A DNA stretch of 23,282 nucleotides, from the NCBI GenBank assembly GCA_910576925.1, contig CAJTKB010000020.1, positions 2,856-26,137 on the forward strand, given 5' to 3'. This DNA comes from an uncultured Bacilli bacterium. Its GTDB lineage: Bacteria > Bacillota_I > Bacilli_A > RF39 > UBA660. The notes under the pieces are model-generated. The model made no database searches, was not told where the DNA came from, and was given only the letters and a program-made list of their open reading frames with translations. Shown here one piece after another: positions 22,249 to 23,282 of the stretch (positions are counted from its first letter, which is position 1; every line of letters begins with the position of its first letter). The position numbers and the translations under genes were made by a program.

Positions 22249-22845
22249 TTATTCATCTATCTCATAACCGTTTTTAATTTCTGATATAATTCCCTTTAAT
22301 AAAATATTATCTCCTTTAATATCATAGTTTCTATAATCATATTTAATAGTTCTTTCATAACCTGGAGTAAAATAATGTTCTGAGTAACCTTTTTTATCAA
22401 TATCATCTACTATTTCTTTTAACTCAAAATCACATATATCATCAAGCATCCCTCTTCCAGCACCATCAATAATATATGGATAATGTGTACCATTTCCTCT
22501 TTCTAAATCTTTAGAACCTAAATAAGTAATTCTAAACGTGGTAGGAGAACCGTAATCATATTCCATTTCCATAGTATCATTTTCTTTTAAGTCAAGACTA
22601 CTTAATTTAGTTATCACTGCATTAGTTAAATTTTCATAATCAGGACTATCTTCTGCATTAATCCAACAATCATAAATATTATCTTTATATTTGATATTAT
22701 ATAAATGATATGCAAGAGAATCAAATGAAGCAAGTATTGTATAAGCTAAGTCTGCAACTGTTCTTCTATCTGTTATTTCGATTTTCCTCCAAATTTTATC
22801 TTCTAATCCTTCTATTTCAACTCTAAAAGTTAACACTTTAGTCAT
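22249..22845 (-). CDS. pRiA4b ORF-3-like family protein
   Basis: A 198-residue protein matching the plasmid pRiA4b ORF-3 / IS1096 TnpR-like family. Its marks are IEGLEDKIWRKIEITDRRTVADLAY near the start (IWR-x-IE followed by the LADL-type helix), SFDSLAYHLYNIKY, and MEMEYDYGSPTTFRITY, the usual EYDxGD/S core. The family is common on plasmids and mobile elements; its biochemical function is not established. ATG 22845 follows GAGGTG by 6 nt; the upstream in-frame GTG (22854) is part of that ribosome site. It lies about 42 nt after the HipA-like gene, likely as one operon. Its stop codon abuts the exact place where the amidase homology begins, so it is probably part of the segment that replaced the 5' half of the amidase. 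Confidence 0.82.
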   Translation of the reverse strand: MTKVLTFRVEIEGLEDKIWRKIEITDRRTVADLAYTILASFDSLAYHLYNIKYKDNIYDCWINAEDSPDYENLTNAVITKLSSLDLKENDTMEMEYDYGSPTTFRITYLGSKDLERGNGTHYPYIIDGAGRGMLDDICDFELKEIVDDIDKKGYSEHYFTPGYERTIKYDYRNYDIKGDNILLKGIISEIKNGYEIDE

Positions 22846-22887
22846 TTTTAACACCTCTACTTCAAATTTAGTTCTTTCTTAATCTTC

Positions 22888-23282
22888 TTATTTAATCTGT
22901 GATTTTAGTTTATTTATTCTACCTATTAGTAAAGTACAAATTTTTTCAATTCTTCTATTCGTCATCTTTGTTATATTTTGATATTTATGTAATAATTCAT
23001 CAAATTCTTCTACTATCCCATCTAATTTAGATAAATCAAATCTATTTGTATCTTTAACCTTTTTAATAATTGAATCAAAATTATCAACAATATAAAAGAA
23101 TCTTCCTTGACCATTTATAATAACTTCTTCTTCATTATAATCTAATATATTTAATGATTGTCCATTATCAAATATCGGAGCCATATCAAGCCATTTTAAT
23201 GTATTAACATCTCTTATGATTCCAAAGTTATTTAAATGTCTATCTTCATTTAATATTAAATAATCAAGAATAAACATATTTT
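22888..23282 (-). CDS. HipA-like kinase, C-terminal part (partial at window edge)
   Basis: The frame is open through the window edge, so the true start lies beyond 23282 and the ATG at 23277 is internal. The visible 129 residues begin with FILDYLILNEDRHLNNFGII, the catalytic loop of HipA-type protein kinases (Asp-Arg-His and Asn). MAPIFDNGQSL follows, whose Asp-Asn-Gly acts as the Mg-binding DFG equivalent. HipA kinases phosphorylate cytoplasmic targets such as glutamyl-tRNA synthetase and can be toxins of HipBA modules; others are phage-defence or uncharacterised kinases. No HipB-like antitoxin is visible in this window. It precedes the pRiA4b ORF-3-like gene on the same strand. The family call is good; its role as a toxin is open. 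Confidence 0.78.
   Translation of the reverse strand, partial: NMFILDYLILNEDRHLNNFGIIRDVNTLKWLDMAPIFDNGQSLNILDYNEEEVIINGQGRFFYIVDNFDSIIKKVKDTNRFDLSKLDGIVEEFDELLHKYQNITKMTNRRIEKICTLLIGRINKLKSQIK

Noticed and set aside
827..23282. Mollicutes-type code with TGA as tryptophan
   Set aside because: The tRNA-Trp anticodon is CCA, Trp codons are TGG in the genes, and no gene needs TGA read-through to give a full-length product.

Overview
This window is very AT-rich DNA from a Gram-positive-type bacterium of the Bacillota (Bacilli-like or a Mollicutes-related uncultured lineage; this is inference). The evidence is a type B RNase P RNA, gpsB, ftsY-ylxM, RNase J and RNase Y, a peptidoglycan pathway (murE, GH25, LysM) and strong GGAGG/GGTGAT Shine-Dalgarno sites. 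Tryptophan is encoded by TGG and the tRNA-Trp has anticodon CCA, so TGA is not being read as Trp.

Left part (1-2268): a partial gpsA on the minus strand (1-501), a gene-free stretch with a promoter and nested inverted repeats, then the most striking feature: a tRNA-Trp gene split by a 261-nt group I intron (exons 827-857 and 1119-1163, intron 858-1118). The splice site is between tRNA positions 31 and 32, and the conserved helices P1 to P9 can be drawn by hand. A decayed NUDIX hydrolase gene follows.

2269-6032 (plus strand): a polytopic membrane protein resembling DUF6020, a membrane-anchored XRE regulator and a membrane-anchored GH25 lysozyme with an Ig-like region. These look like a small cell-surface group.

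6094-9930 (minus strand): ftsY, ylxM and a HerA/DUF87-type ATPase with a long low-complexity tail. 10138-13499: RNase J and RNase Y, convergent.

13621-18381 (minus strand): a conserved housekeeping run read in the order small ORF, gpsB, rnpB, rodZ-like, pgsA, recA, murE, with rny beyond. The rnpB RNA ends about 4 nt before the Shine-Dalgarno of the rodZ-like gene.

Right part (18504-23282): an unrecognised 247-residue protein on the plus strand, then minus-strand genes: an Asn/Gln-rich protein with a DUF3592-like domain, an amidase with seven LysM repeats whose 5' half is missing (all zinc ligands lost), a pRiA4b ORF-3-like gene sitting at the point of truncation, and the 3' part of a HipA-like kinase. 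The junction near 22240 looks like an insertion or rearrangement boundary.
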